Source of the DNA: Chamaecrista fasciculata | Lineage: Eukaryota > Streptophyta > Magnoliopsida > Fabales > Fabaceae | DNA length: 64,000 bases | NCBI GenBank assembly: GCA_003254925.1 | Contig: QANZ01027390.1 | Coordinates: forward strand, 91,859 to 155,858 | Reading direction: 5' to 3' | Shown here: positions 23,851 to 35,661 of the stretch, in pieces | How the letters are laid out: every line of letters begins with the position of its first letter | How positions within the stretch are numbered: position 1 is the first letter of the stretch | Program-made: the position numbers and the translations under genes | Notes under the pieces: model-generated | Databases searched by the model: none | What the model saw: only the letters and a program-made list of their open reading frames with translations | What the model was told of the DNA's origin: nothing

Positions 23851-24136
23851 AAAAAAAAAAATTGGGCTTTTCATTTCATTCCACCATCATGTATGTTAGA
23901 ATTTAAATTGAGTGATTAACATATATATAAAAAAAAAACACTAGGAATTGAATAACGTCTAAAACATATATATAAAAAAAATTCTTAGTGTTTTTATATG
24001 CATATATTTAAATTGAGTGATTGACATATATATTAAAGAACACCTGCTGCATTAACATATATATAAATTTTAATTGCTTGGAGACTTGAAGTGGGCATTA
24101 AATTTCAATTGTTGTAATTATGAAGCATTTTTTAAA

Positions 24137-24320
24137 AAAAAAAAATTTAAAAAGAAACGGGTTACCCGCGGGTAACCCATACAAAACCCGTGTGGGCTCG
24201 CGAGCCGCACGGGCCGGGTTTTTCTGACCCTATTTTTTTCGGGTTGGTATTTTACCAACCCAACCCACCAAAAAAGTGCGGGTTACCGGGTTCAACCCGC
24301 GGGTTTGGCCCGTTTTGACG
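24137..24320. repeat. GC-rich 'acccgcgggt' repeat, possible hAT-element remnant
   Basis: A sharply GC-rich block in AT-rich DNA. 'gggttacccgcgggtaaccc' (24159-24178) is nearly palindromic. 'ccgggttcaacccgcgggt' and 'gggttggtattttaccaaccc' follow as further inverted units. Plant hAT-type nonautonomous elements carry such 'acccgacccgcggg' subterminal motifs. Clear ends were not found. Confidence 0.4.
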
Positions 24321-24576
24321 GTACTACTTACAAGGGAAAAAATAAAAACAATAAAGCACCCCTTAGCTCCCAGGACCAAGCAGGAACAAACCTGCACACA
24401 AGCAGAAACCCCACTTGGCAACACACCAAAGAGGCCACGAAGAACAACTAAAAATCAACCAGGATTAGAAGAATGGCACACAAGCTTGTCTTCAATTAGA
24501 GCAGTTCTGATTTTTATAGGCGCTAACCAAGTCCAGCACCGAGGGAGATGATTTCTGATTGCTAGAAATATCTAAG

Positions 24577-27287
24577 TGTTGGAGATTAGAGAGAAAGCGC
24601 AGCGGAAAATGATAAAATTAAAAAAAATTTACAAAATCTTATAATCTCCTCCATAGGATCCACTACATGTGTTTATACCAGTGAGATGAGATGTTTACCT
24701 ATATCACGAATGCTGAATGACTGCAATTTCCGAGAAGTCCACAGACTCGTGTCCTTCCTCTGCCGGTGATCCACACGAACAGTTTGGCAGATACCCAGGT
24801 GCTAGTCTTCAATCTCTTCTCCAAGAGATTACGGGAACCGATCTACAATCTTGGAATTTCAAGAACTCTTCTTGAAATATCCAAGAACACAGAGTGGCGC
24901 ACCAAGAACCGACTTCTTGGCCACACTCTACAGGTTATGGCGCCTCTCTATTTCTCACACAAAAATCGCCTCTAAAACCCTAAGTTTAGGGATAGTCGAA
25001 CTCTCCCTATTTTCTCCTCAAGATATGGAAATTGTGAAGCTTAAAAAGAAAATCCAGCAGCTGGAATCGCGACCTTTAACTAATACATCTATGCAGGAGA
25101 TTAAAGATTACAAGGAGAGGATCAATGTGTTGTGGGAACAGGAGGAACTCTACTGGAAGACTCGATCTAGAGTGAAGTGGTTAAGGAGTGGGGACCGAAA
25201 TTCTAAATATTTTCATGCCACTGCTGTTCAGAGAAGGGCAAGAAACAGAATTTCTAGACTTAAAAATGCAGCTGGAGTTTGGATAGAGGATCATGCAGAT
25301 TTGCTCATCCTCTTTAACTCTTACTTTACCGACCTGTTTAGAACTTCTAATCCTACTAGTATTGATGATGTTACATTGACTTGTTATTCCAAAAATCAGC
25401 AGAGATACTAATGATTGGCTCTTGAGACAGATTGGGGAGGAGGAGGTGAAGGCAGCGGTCTTTGATTTGGGTGCACATAAAGCTCCAGGCCCAGATGGTC
25501 TAAATGGCCTCTTCTTCCAGAAGCATTGGAACATTATTAAAGATGATGTGATTAAAACGGTCAGAGAGTTCTTCAATTCAGGAAGATTTCCTACTAGTCT
25601 CAATGAAACTCATATAGCCCTCATACCCAAAGTTTCAAGCCCTGAGGAGGGTTTTAGGCGCCTATTAGTGTGTATTTATAGAGTCCACACTCTTCAAATT
25701 AGGGAATCACAAAATCTTGATTATAAGATTACATTAATATTATAATTCAAAATTAAAAAGCAAACTCATTTTTGAATTTCAAGATCATATCTTGAAACCT
25801 AAAATGCCCACTTCCCATTGGTTGAAATGAGTCAGGAGGATTTAAATTCTTAATTAAAATATTACATTAATATCTTTATTTAAAATTCAAAGTGCATTTT
25901 TGAAATTAAAAATGCAAGATCAAATCTTGCACTTGGATACCAAGAATGCGCCACCCTCCTATTATCTTTATAGGAATTTAATAAATAAGATAACAATCCT
26001 AACTCTTAGGAAGTTATCACCAACTTATTAATATCCTTAACAAATTGAATTAAAATATTACCCTAATATCTTAATTCAAATTTGAATCTTGAATTCAAAT
26101 TAACAAAATCATATTTCATTAATTAATTCAAGAATGAGGCGCCACCCTCATCTTGTTATCTTTTAATATTAGAGAATTTAATAAATCAATAATCCCCTAA
26201 CTCTTAGGAGATTTAGCCAATTCATTATTCCCTAATATTTTAAATAACAACTCAATTGTAAATAGATTAATCAAATTAACTATTTAACAATTAATATATT
26301 TAAACTTGTCTAACAAATCTAAATATTACAAATGTAGATTTTATTTAAGACAAGACTTCATGTCTTAAGACATTCAACTATGTCTTAAATTGTGTCACTA
26401 AAGTGACTCACGAATTAAACCCTAATTCGTGTCCCATTACAGTATATTGATCCTGCTCATGTGTGACCCAGCAGGCCTCACGTGAAATTGGCAGCAAGCC
26501 ATCTCTATGACTCACAAGTCGAGAGCGGACTCTAGCAAGCCATCACGACTACCCAAAACACGTGAGTTATCGTTTTAACATTTACGATTTAACCTAAGTA
26601 CCACCTTGTCATAATCCCTATTGTCACACGATATTTCGGTCATGGATAAGGCATGGGAAAGTCATCCTTATAATCCAGACCATAACTTTCTTGATTCCTT
26701 GAGTTAATCCCATTACCCTATGTTGCCACACATTCCTTGGACAAACTCATCGAGGGGCCCAGTCAAATATCTCTCATCTTAATGAGGGACAAAATTCCTT
26801 CTTGGTCAACCACATTCCTCAGCACGGCAAACAACCAAACTCGTACCTAGCCTGTATGGCTACCCTGTTACGGGCAACGTTGGACTAGGCCAAAGTTCAG
26901 CATCTACAATGCCGGAATAATGAAGACCTCAGGTCTAAGGGCATCGTGACAGGTGTACAGGAGAGGCTAGCTCATGACGAAACCCATGCAGGACTCTCCG
27001 GGTCGGTCCAGCAACTTGTAACCCTTTACATAATTGCACCATGACTCTCGAGAAGCATCACATGCGTGTATCTCCATACACCGAAGTCATGCTAGTCTTT
27101 GTTCATTCACGTTTCCACATGAATAATCGACCAGTGACAGTTTAGAATAATTATTACATAATTAATCAAGGAATGTTATTACAGTAAACATGCTAATAAT
27201 ATGATGACATAATTTATCATCCATAAATCAGTCAAACAATATGTCCATACAAATAAAATGATTGGCCCTAGGGCACAATCTCCATCA
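24577..27287 (-). mobile_element. solo LTR of the copia family carrying a captured LINE fragment
   Basis: The left edge is TGTTGGAGATTAGAG and the right edge GGGCACAATCTCC plus a short end. Both sides are flanked by the exact 5-mer CTAAG (24572-24576 and 27288-27292). It lies within the RNase H part of the LINE. It is about 600 bp longer than its sisters because a LINE-derived segment sits at 25021-25650. The conserved family blocks resume on the right (26400-26560, 26620-27010). A TATA-like box lies near 25675. Confidence 0.9.
25021..25650 (+). repeat. 630-bp LINE ORF2 fragment inside the LTR
   Basis: It matches, in inverted orientation, positions 30286-29657 of the LINE outside the LTR, base for base in length. 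I counted only about five or six substitutions by eye. It spans the end of the endonuclease-RT linker ('KIQQLESRPLTN...') and the first RT block ('AHKAPGPDGLNGLFFQKHW'). Both copies share the same frame break after 'SKNQQRY', so the fragment was copied from this LINE, or a very close sister, after it had already decayed. Confidence 0.88.
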
Positions 27288-27292
27288 CTAAG

Positions 27293-29885
27293 CAGTCAGA
27301 CTCCACAATAACTTCATCAGCACGAATAGCTTCAACCAGCAGAATAGCTTCTTTTAATGCCACAGCTTCAGCCACAATGGGAAAACTACATGGGAATTTA
27401 TTAGTAGAACTAGTCAAAAGAATACCTTCACTATCTCTCACAATAGCAGCACTCACACCTAAGTTAAGATTTGCATCAAAAGCAGCATCAGAATTAATTT
27501 TAATTGTGTTATCTGGTGGAGCTGACCATCTCCTCCTATTATCATCCCTGCCAGACACATGCGGAGTTGGGGAGAAACTAGCATTGCAAGTTGCAGAGAA
27601 AAACTCATTGTTGCTCTCAGCAGCTTTATGAAAAACATGGTAGGGGTTGACTTTGTGGTTGTCAAAAATGAAGCGGTTCCTTGCTAACCATATGCTCCAC
27701 AACATATTGAAAAAATGACCAATTTGAACATCAAGATCATCATCACATTTTTGCTCCAACTCCTCCAGCCTTGCCTCTATCCATCCTTTAATGTTAGAAG
27801 AGTCATGAGATTCGACAGACACTGGAAAGAAGAACCAAACCAAGCCGCCTTCACCCAATTACACTGAGTAAATAAATGCTCAGCTGATTCATTACCCTAT
27901 TGACAAATGGGGCATATGCTATCATTGCTCAATTTCCTTCTAATCAGGTTTATCTTGGTGGGAAGCGCATTTGATATGAGTTGCCAGTAGAAAAACTTTA
28001 TCTTAGGTTGAACTTTAGCACCCCAAATCTTTTTCCATAATGAAGAAGAATTGTTGGAACTTGTAGAATCATTGCTTCTAGCATCACCAACATCCAAATG
28101 GACAATTTTGTATCCAGAGCTTACAATATACTTACCATCAGTAGTGTACGACCAGAAAGGCATATCAGCTTGGAGAGAGCTATGAATCAGAGTAGCCACT
28201 ATGCTTCTAGCTACATCCTCATTGAAAATCTGATTAACTTTCCTAACATCCCACAATCCCCCTCCCTCATGTAATAACTCTTTCACCTTAGCTTTCTAAA
28301 TATCATGTTGATTTGTCCACACCCGTACCCCATTATGAACTCATCTATCACAGCAAATCGTCACGCACTCACCATCTTTAATGTGCCAAGCTTTATGCAA
28401 GCTTATGAAATCTCAGCCCTTTAAGACACTCAACCACCCCCATGAAGCATTGCTTCCCTTCTTAGCATCCCAAATTGAAGTGCTTGGGAAGTAAAGACTT
28501 TTGAGGAACTGAACCCACAGGGCATTTGGGTTTTCTTCTATTCTCCAGATTTGTTTAGAGATTAGAGCTAAGTTCATGGCATAAATATCTCTGAATCCGA
28601 TGCCCCCTTCACTTTTGGTCTTTTTAAGATGCTTCCAATTGATCCAATGCACACCCCTATCCCTTCCTGCACTTTTCGACCAAAACCTTGCAACCATCAT
28701 GGAAACCTTTTCACAAAAAGTCTTGGGGAGGACAAAAACAGACATTATATAATTTGGCATAGCCTGGATAACAGATTTTATAAGTACCTCCTTCCCGGCA
28801 TACGAGAGAAAACTCTCTTTCCACCCTTGAAGCTTCTGCCACACTCGATCTTTCAGCCAAGTAAGTGCTTGAACCTTCGATCTTTACCACTCCCCGGGTA
28901 GCCCCAAGAACTTGGAAGGAGTGAGACAAACTGGCATTTTAAGCACTCTAGAAAACAGTTGTTTTCTTCTATCATCAACATCCTGACTGAATAAAATTTC
29001 AAATTTAGTTACGTTTATGCGTTGTCCAGAGGCCAGAGTGTACAAATTTAGAATTTGTTGAAGAGCATATGCTTCACATTCCTCATCTTTTGTAAGGATC
29101 ATTGCATCATCGGCAAACAGAAGATGGGTTAACGAGGGGCTGGTCTTAGCCAGTTTAAGGCCAGAAATATGTCCGTTCACCAAAGCATCATTAATAAGTT
29201 AGGAAAAGCCTTCTGCAGCTACAATGAAGAGATATGGTGACAAGGGATCCCCTTGTCTAACCCCCCTACTCGGGGAAATGCAGCTACCCACCGAGCCATT
29301 GAACTTTATTTTATAAGTCACCGTTGACACACAGAACATAACAAGATTAACAAAATGATCATGAAAACCAAGGGCCAGCATCATTTTTCTAAGAAACTCC
29401 CACTCCAATCTGTCATAAGCTTTACTCATGTCAAGCTTAACAATAGCTGCATTACATCTCCTGCCTCCCCTATACTTCAGACTATGAAACACTTCATGGG
29501 CAATAATTATATTGTCTTGAATTTGTCTCCCTTGCACAAAAGCACTTTGGGTATCAGATATAATATATTTCATTACCCCCTTCATTCTATTCGCCAGAAT
29601 TTTAGACAGGATTTTATACATGAAATTACAACAGCTAATAGGTCTAAATTGATTGACCTCCTCAGGGCTTGAAACTTTGGGTATGAGGGCTATATGAGTT
29701 TCATTGAGAGTAGTAGGAAACCTTCCTGAATTGAAGAACTCTCTGACCGTTTTAATCACATCATCTTTAATAATGTTCCAATGCTTCTGGAAGAAGAGGC
29801 CATTTAGACCATCTGGGCCTGGAGCTTTATGTGCACCCAAATCAAAGATCGCTGCCTTCACCTCCTCCTCCCCAATCTGTCTCAA
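27293..29885 (-). pseudogene. LINE ORF2: reverse transcriptase, zf-RVT and RNase H region (broken)
   Basis: The RT begins with 'EEEVKAAIFDLGAHKAPGPDG' (about 29880). It has the palm block 'AIVKLDMSKAYDRLEWEFL' near 29450, 'GVRQGDPLSPYLFI' near 29240 and the catalytic FADD near 29110. The thumb-like 'KLQGWKESFLSYAGKEVLIKS' is near 28830. zf-RVT follows ('WGAKVQPKIKFFYWQL ... CPICQ', 28050-27900). RNase H starts near 27560 ('INSDAAFDANLNLG', 'VESDCL'), until the LTR cuts it at 27293. The frame is lost near 29199, 28880, 28410 and 27895, so at least four breaks lie in this stretch. Confidence 0.85.
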
Positions 29886-29895
29886 GAGCCAATCA

Positions 29896-31153
29896 TTAGT
29901 ATCTCTGCTGATTTTTGGAATAACAAGTCAATGTAACATCATCAATACTAGTAGGATTAGAAGTTCTAAACAGGTCGGTAAAGTAAGAGTTAAAGAGGAC
30001 GAGCAAATCTGCATGATCCTCTATCCAAACTCCAGCTGCATTTTTAAGTCTAGAAATTCTGTTTCTTGCTCTTCTCTGAACAGCAGTGGCATGAAAATAT
30101 TTAGAATTTCGGTCCCCACTCCTTAACCACTTCACTCTAGATCGAGTCTTCCAGTAGAGTTCCTCCTGTTCCCACAACACATTGATCCTCTCCTTGTAAT
30201 CTTTAATCTCCTGCATAGATGAATTAGTTAAAGGTCGCGATTCCAGCTGCTGGATTTTCTTTTTAAGCTTCACAATTTCCATATCTACTCTCTTGAAGTT
30301 CATCTTGTTCCAATTCTCCAAACCTGTTGTCACACTAGCAATTTTCTCGTTAATACACTTCTCCCTATCATCCCCCCAGCTTTGTTGAATCACTATTGGA
30401 AGATCCTCATGACCCTTCCAATGCTCCTCATATCTGAACATCCTAGGATTACGGGGATGACTAGCATGTAAGTGAATCAGAAGCGTAGAATGATCCGACC
30501 CCAAAGCAGGAGGCACAGTAACAATGGCATCTTGAAATTTAAATTGCCATCCTGCATTACACATAACACGGTCAATCTTCTCCCGAACTTGGCCATCCTC
30601 CCTATTATTGCACCATGTAAACTTACACCCCTTCGTCTGCATATCAGATAAACCATTCAACTTCACAAAGTCACGAAATAACTCAATTTTTCTATTATCC
30701 CTAGGCCTCAGGCCTTCTTTCTCATGTTGAAACATAATATCATTAAAATCTCCAAAACAAACCCATGCAGAATGCTAAGAAATTTTAAAATTAGAGATTT
30801 TCTCCCACACTAGACTCCTCAAATGTGCATCAGGGTCCCCATAGATACCAGTCACATAGGAACAAAAGTTAATATCATTAATAACCACTTTAGAGTGGAT
30901 GAAATTTTTACAAGAGGATATGATATTGACATTTACATCATTCTTCCAGAAGAGAGCTAAACCCCCTGAAAGACCTATAGCGTCCACAACAAAAAGAAAG
31001 CAAGCGGCATAGATGCTCTAACTTGCGCTTCCTCGCCTTAGTTTCACAGAGGAACAAAATAGAAGGACTATTATGGGACACAATATCTTTAAGAGCACGA
31101 ACCGTCTGGGCAGTCCCTACTCCCCGACAATTCCAGCTCACTAAACTCCTCAT
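29896..31153 (-). pseudogene. LINE ORF2: endonuclease (EEP) domain and linker (broken)
   Basis: The start MRSLVSWNCRGVG at 31153 is the standard beginning of plant L1 ORF2. 'PSILFLCETKARKRK' carries the catalytic Glu region. 'LSGGLALFWKNDVNVNI' (30960-30910), 'GCKFTWCNNREDGQVREKID' (near 30610) and 'GSDHSTLLIHL' (near 30480) are further endonuclease motifs, the last with the catalytic SDH. Breaks near 30940 and 30775 separate the blocks. The frame ends at 29896, ahead of the RT frame. The intact enzyme would nick the target DNA to start integration. Confidence 0.85.
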
Positions 31154-31206
31154 GGCCCCTGTTGGGGCAGTACGAAGCCCGCCACCCCGACATTCTTACT
31201 CTCCTC

Positions 31207-31782
31207 CTAACTCGCCTTTTCCGATTCGCTAGCTTCTGCGTCCCCCACTTCCTTTCCACCGCTTGGGTTCCTACGCTTGAGACGAGAAGACTCGAGCTCA
31301 GCATCCTCATCCTCATCTCTAGGTCTTTTCAGCTTCAAGCTATGCTGAAAATCGACAACCAGTTCAACAGCTTCTTTCTTCGTTGGCTTCTCATCCTCCT
31401 CTATACCCGTTGCCTCATGACTTTCTTCAGGGTATTCAACATAATACTGCGATTTGATTACTTTTTTCGGCTTGTCTCTTGGAACCCATATCACCATCTC
31501 CTATCCTTTGCAGCCCACATCAGATGAAAGATTCGAATCACAACCTACCTAGGGATTAGTATGGGCCTTAGCCGAACTGCTCTCCCCAAGCTTTGTAAGG
31601 CTTTCTCTACATTTGCTAATCTCCATTGGGCTCAAATCCATTTCCACTTCAACTCCACCACTTCTTCCTGTAACCTTTGGGCTAGGCTTGGGAGGAGATA
31701 ACATATCTGTGATAATGATGGGCTTTTTGAGCCCAATGTCTTCCTTCTCCAAGTCCAGCATCTCAATGTTGGCTGGGCCCAA
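31207..31782 (-). pseudogene. LINE ORF1 C-terminal tail fragments
   Basis: Two frames (31782-31549 and 31497-31207) code a charged, low-complexity tail with 'KRPRDEDEDAELESSRLKRR'. It lies between the CCHC part of ORF1 and the ORF2 start, as in plant L1 elements. They are out of frame with each other and with the upstream ORF1 part. Confidence 0.6.
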
Positions 31783-31820
31783 ACCAGGTCTGATTTTTTT
31801 CTCTTTTAAGTCAATCCTAG

Positions 31821-32948
31821 TTAAAATTTAGATGGGCCTTTATTTGGCCCACTTGTACCCTCATGCGTATTGCCACTAGCTTCCCCTTCAATATCTGCTT
31901 TCTCCCTATTGAGGCCCTTGTCAAGATCACTTCTGACAACCACATCACCCCTATTTCTTTGCTCAGCTTGAGGCTCATGATATCTCACACCTTGCACATT
32001 AGATCTCATTGTCGCCATTTCTTGTATCACTGGACTACTTTCTGCTGAAAATTCTGTCAAATCACGTCGTCCCCAATGATAGCCTTTTCCAATGGCGAAT
32101 CTACAGTTTGTTTCCTCACTTGCCTTGGCATGCGCGTTCTCCCCACTCGCTTCTCCCTGCCACCCCGACATGCTCGCGATCACGGCTGAAAGTGGTTTCG
32201 CCGGCGGTATACCCAGGTTTGGTCCATAGCGTGGTTTCCTGGGCACATGAAGCGACATGGCCGTTTCTTCCTTGCAATCTTTCTTCTGATGCCCCAATCT
32301 ACCACAACAGAAGCAAAAATCTTGCAATTTCTCATAGTAAATGCTGACCCAAGAATTTGGGAAGTCCTTTCTCGGAACCCAAAGGCCAGTAATGAGCAGC
32401 TTATCAATTTGGACTATCACCTTAGCTCGCATAAATCCCCTTGTGAGCTTATGCCCCACAAATGGATCCTCCACCTCTTCGACTTCCCCAACCATACTCG
32501 CAATCTTTCTCGCGTTTGCAATAGAAATTCCATCCAGAGGCACACCATGAATCTGGATCCAGAAGGGGCTATAACTGAAGACTACTTCATGGAGAGCAAT
32601 TTCTGGCAACCAGCGATGAAGACTTAACAAACTTCCCAAGATATTCCATGGTGCATCATCTAGGATCCTCCGCGGTGTAATCGCATCACTGAAATTAAAC
32701 AGATACGTATTGGTAGATAGATCAATGATGTGCAAACCTCTTGGGAAACCCCAACTTTTTAGTATCATCTCCTTCATCGTTTTCCTGTTCTGAGCCTTGT
32801 CAGTTATTAGCCGCCCAACTAGGGCGTGTTTTGCAACCTCGAACGTGCATCTATTATCATTTTCCAACTCGATCACAGCACCTTCTCGATGGTCCTCCTT
32901 CCGCTGCGCTTGTTCTTCAACTTCCTCAGCCATTTGATCTCCCTCCAT
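31821..32948 (-). pseudogene. LINE ORF1 protein (DUF4283 + CCHC zinc knuckle)
   Basis: An open frame of 375 residues. The DUF4283 domain occupies about residues 35-190 ('FEVAKHALVGRLITDK', 'TNTYLFNFSDAITPRRILDD', 'PFWIQIHGVPLD'). The zf-CCHC_4 knuckle follows with FCFCCGRLGHQKKDC (about residues 212-226). This RNA-binding protein would coat LINE RNA. The N-terminal part is intact; the C-terminal tail continues only as fragments downstream, so the full protein is not made. Confidence 0.85.
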
Positions 32949-33070
32949 GATCAGTTTTGTTTACTCCACTGGATACTTTTCACGAGCTACAAAGAATCCA
33001 CCTCCGGAACCTGAGATGGAAGAAAATTCACTCTACCAGAGAGAAGAAAGCTCTTCCCAACGAAGAGAGA

Positions 33071-34457
33071 TCATATTTTTTTTTTCTATACTTCCTCCAA
33101 CGATGTCTTTTTGTAGTTGAACAATTTTGGGCTTGAAGCCTTCCCTTTAACACTTTTATACAACTAATAGCATGAAAGCCCATTCAGCTAATGGGCTGGA
33201 CTGAAGCGGGCCATCACTGTCCATTGAGCCATCATTGAATTTGTCCAAAACATATTGATGGGCCGAAACGATGCTTAACATTGTTTCATCACTCTTCAAT
33301 TTTTCAAAAATAATGTTACTTGTTGACTGTTGTATATTCAGTATCTTTTCAGTAAAAATCTTAAGTTATAAAAATAATAAAAGCTTAAATATAATAAAAG
33401 AGACTTGAGCTACTATACTCCTTTGTGAAGTGTGTTATGTCTTCTTGTCATTTTCAAAATCTTTTTTGTAATTGTTTTTCTGTTGAGTTTTTAAATTTGA
33501 AATTTTTATTTCTATTTTTTCAGACTAGTGTATTACACGTTATTTGTTGTTTCTATTACTGGTGTTCTTGCACTTGAAATCAGAAGAACACATGCATGCT
33601 TGTTTCTGATTTATTGCACTCTTTATTAATATGATCCCTCTATAAAGCTTTAATGGATGTTCCTTCATTCATCAATAAAATATTTATTGTTGAGAAATAA
33701 ATAGATAGAAATAATTTTTTTAAGAATATATATAGGATAATTAATCTGATTGGGTCAGCACCATATGTTTGCCAGAAAAACTGATTAAGAAAAGATTTAA
33801 AACAAATTATAATAAACCACATATTAAGTTAAGTATGTAATTATTAGGAAGCCTAAACTCCATTATACAGTTACAATTTTCTCAATATCGATTCCATCGA
33901 AACTTAAATCATTTTACATTGGATACAAATTGATATTGGACCTTTAGCTTAATGTTTTATGGTTTATCATTTTAAAATTTTGCAGGAAAAATAGTGTTTT
34001 TGCGCCAAAATATTTATGTTACCACATGTCCACAACAATATAATTTATCGACTTTGAAACCGTGATAACAGTAATTAACTATCTCCAATTATCATCTTTA
34101 GTAGGGTTCATGCAACAATACTATATCATCATTAATATAGAGAAGAGTAACATTGTCCTACCACGTGCTTTCTACTTGCTGATATCTCCTTTATTGCTCT
34201 TTTATTTTCTCTCGTTGATTTAATCGTCAGAGTAACATTTGAAGTTTTAATCCTATTTTACTTGTTATAGGTTTCTTTGATTGATCCACTTGTACATCAG
34301 TCATCCCAAACTTCCTCATATATATATATATATATATATAATTATATTATAGCAAAGATTTTTTTTCGTGCAGCTACGTTGAAGAAGATGGAGAGTGTTC
34401 AAAATATAATAAACTTTATATGTAGCCGTAAAGAAACACAAAACCAGAAAAAACAAA
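33071..34457. other. AT-rich intergenic stretch
   Basis: No supported coding sequence. Contains a (TA)n run at 34317-34340. Confidence 0.45.
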
Positions 34458-34868
34458 GGTCAAAATACAAAATTTGGTCTTATATCTTTTACTCAGTTTC
34501 GAATTTGGCCCTGTATCTTTTTTGTTACACTTTTGATCTCATATCTTTACAAAAGATCCTAATTATTTGGTCTCATATCATTTTTTATCCTATATTTTTT
34601 AATCAAGTTGAAGAATTAATCTCATATATTTACAAAATAATCAATTGTTAATTGATCATTTTTCAAAGATAGCACTTAACCTAAAAGATATAGGATCAAT
34701 TCTACAATTGATCCAAATATATGAGATCAAATCTACAACAAAAAAAAAATATGAGATTAAATTGGGACTTGACCCAAAAATATGAGACCAAAAGTGCATG
34801 CAACAAAAAAAGATATGAGATTAAACTGAGACTTGAGCTAGAAATATCGGATCAAATTTACACTTTAA
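34458..34868. mobile_element. foldback MITE (about 410 bp), MULE-like
   Basis: It begins ggtcaaaatacaaaatttgg and its right arm mirrors this with gatcaaatttacactttaa. Internal arms pair ('tctcatatctttacaaa' and similar). Its terminal phrase matches the foldback inside the F-box gene intron at 55919-56363. A clean target duplication was not found. Confidence 0.6.
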
Positions 34869-35304
34869 GGCAGAAGTTTGGTTTCAACATGATTTCATTG
34901 ACTTCCATCAACTATTGTTTACATCAGATTCACGGAAAGCAACATTTAATTTTCTTACGCAAAAATGGAAAAAAAAAAACAAAAAACAAAAAAAGAGTAA
35001 ACAGAAAGAAAAATAAAATGTATATAGAATTAATGTAAGGATTTTGATATATATGCTACAAGCTTACACCATACGTCCATACCTACATATCCAATCAATA
35101 AACATACAAACAATTGATCATCAAATCCTTTACAAATTAAAGATGTGCAATAATATGCAAGCCCACATATAGGACTCTTTCAAGTATATTTCCTTAATTT
35201 CGTACAAAATGCTCAAATGACTGAATGAGTATTTGAGTGCATATAAAAAGAAAGAAAGAAAAAGAAGAAATGCATGAAAGTGATGCATTTTGGTGATCAA
35301 TATA
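34869..35304. other. intergenic stretch, 3' flank of the PIP-type gene
   Basis: AT-rich. The right end presumably includes the 3' UTR of the minus-strand peptide gene that stops at 35305. Confidence 0.4.
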
Positions 35305-35496
35305 TTAATGACCTCGTCCTTTGTGGCTTGGCCCAGAATAAGCCCTGTTGATCACTAAGCTTATGAATGAAGAAGGATTTGATTCATCTTTCAGAACTCT
35401 CATGCCTTCAACATTCATAGACAACGACACCAAAATCAACAAAATCATCATCATCATCATTATCATCGAAATTCCACAAGGTAAGTATCCCTTCAT
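35305..35496 (-). CDS. PIP/PIPL-type secreted signalling peptide precursor
   Basis: A single-exon frame of 63 residues. Residues 1 to about 31 are a signal peptide with a methionine/leucine-rich core (SMIMMMMMILLILVSLSMNVEG). A short variable region follows. The extreme C-terminus, AYSGPSHKGRGH, fits the SGPS...G.GH core of PAMP-induced peptides (PIP and PIP-like), which are cut from the C-terminus and sensed by RLK7-type receptor kinases in immunity and root growth. IDA and CEP peptides also use SGPS, but they lack the terminal GxGH. The hydroxylatable proline (SGP) is present. It is easily missed because of its size. A TATA-like run lies about 150 bp upstream (35645-35661). Recognition rests on one short motif plus the precursor layout. 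Confidence 0.82.
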   Translation of the reverse strand: MKGYLPCGISMIMMMMMILLILVSLSMNVEGMRVLKDESNPSSFISLVINRAYSGPSHKGRGH

Positions 35497-35644
35497 TTTC
35501 TTCGATCTTCCTCTGCTCTTTCTGCTGCAAAAGCTCTAGTTTGGTTTCTTGGGACTCTTCAGATGTTTGATATGAAATGGTATAATGAACACCAAAAGAA
35601 AAGAATTATGAGAGAATGGTTTGCATAGCAGAAGAAACGTACGT

Positions 35645-35661
35645 ATTTATATATATATAAA
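35645..35661 (-). promoter_or_regulatory. possible TATA box of the PIP-type gene
   Basis: On the minus strand a TTTATATATATATAAAT run precedes the start codon by about 150 bases. The run is a microsatellite-like TA tract, so it may be chance. Confidence 0.35.

Larger units (their letters stand above)
24330..33070 (-). mobile_element. L1-type LINE, nearly full length but decayed, interrupted by a solo LTR
   Basis: On the minus strand, in order: a 5' leader (from about 33070); ORF1 with DUF4283 and a CCHC knuckle; ORF2 with endonuclease (from 31153), reverse transcriptase (29885 to about 28880), zf-RVT (28286-27897) and RNase H (to about 27293). The RNase H region is split by the solo LTR at 24577-27287, and its remnant resumes at 24571 (coding strand leftwards). 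The 3' tail, near 24330, has no clear poly(A), so both outer limits are approximate. ORF2 is split into several frames, so this copy is dead. Confidence 0.85.

Noticed and set aside
31863-33014. Plus-strand open frames opposite LINE ORF1
   Set aside because: Antisense shadows of the DUF4283/CCHC protein.
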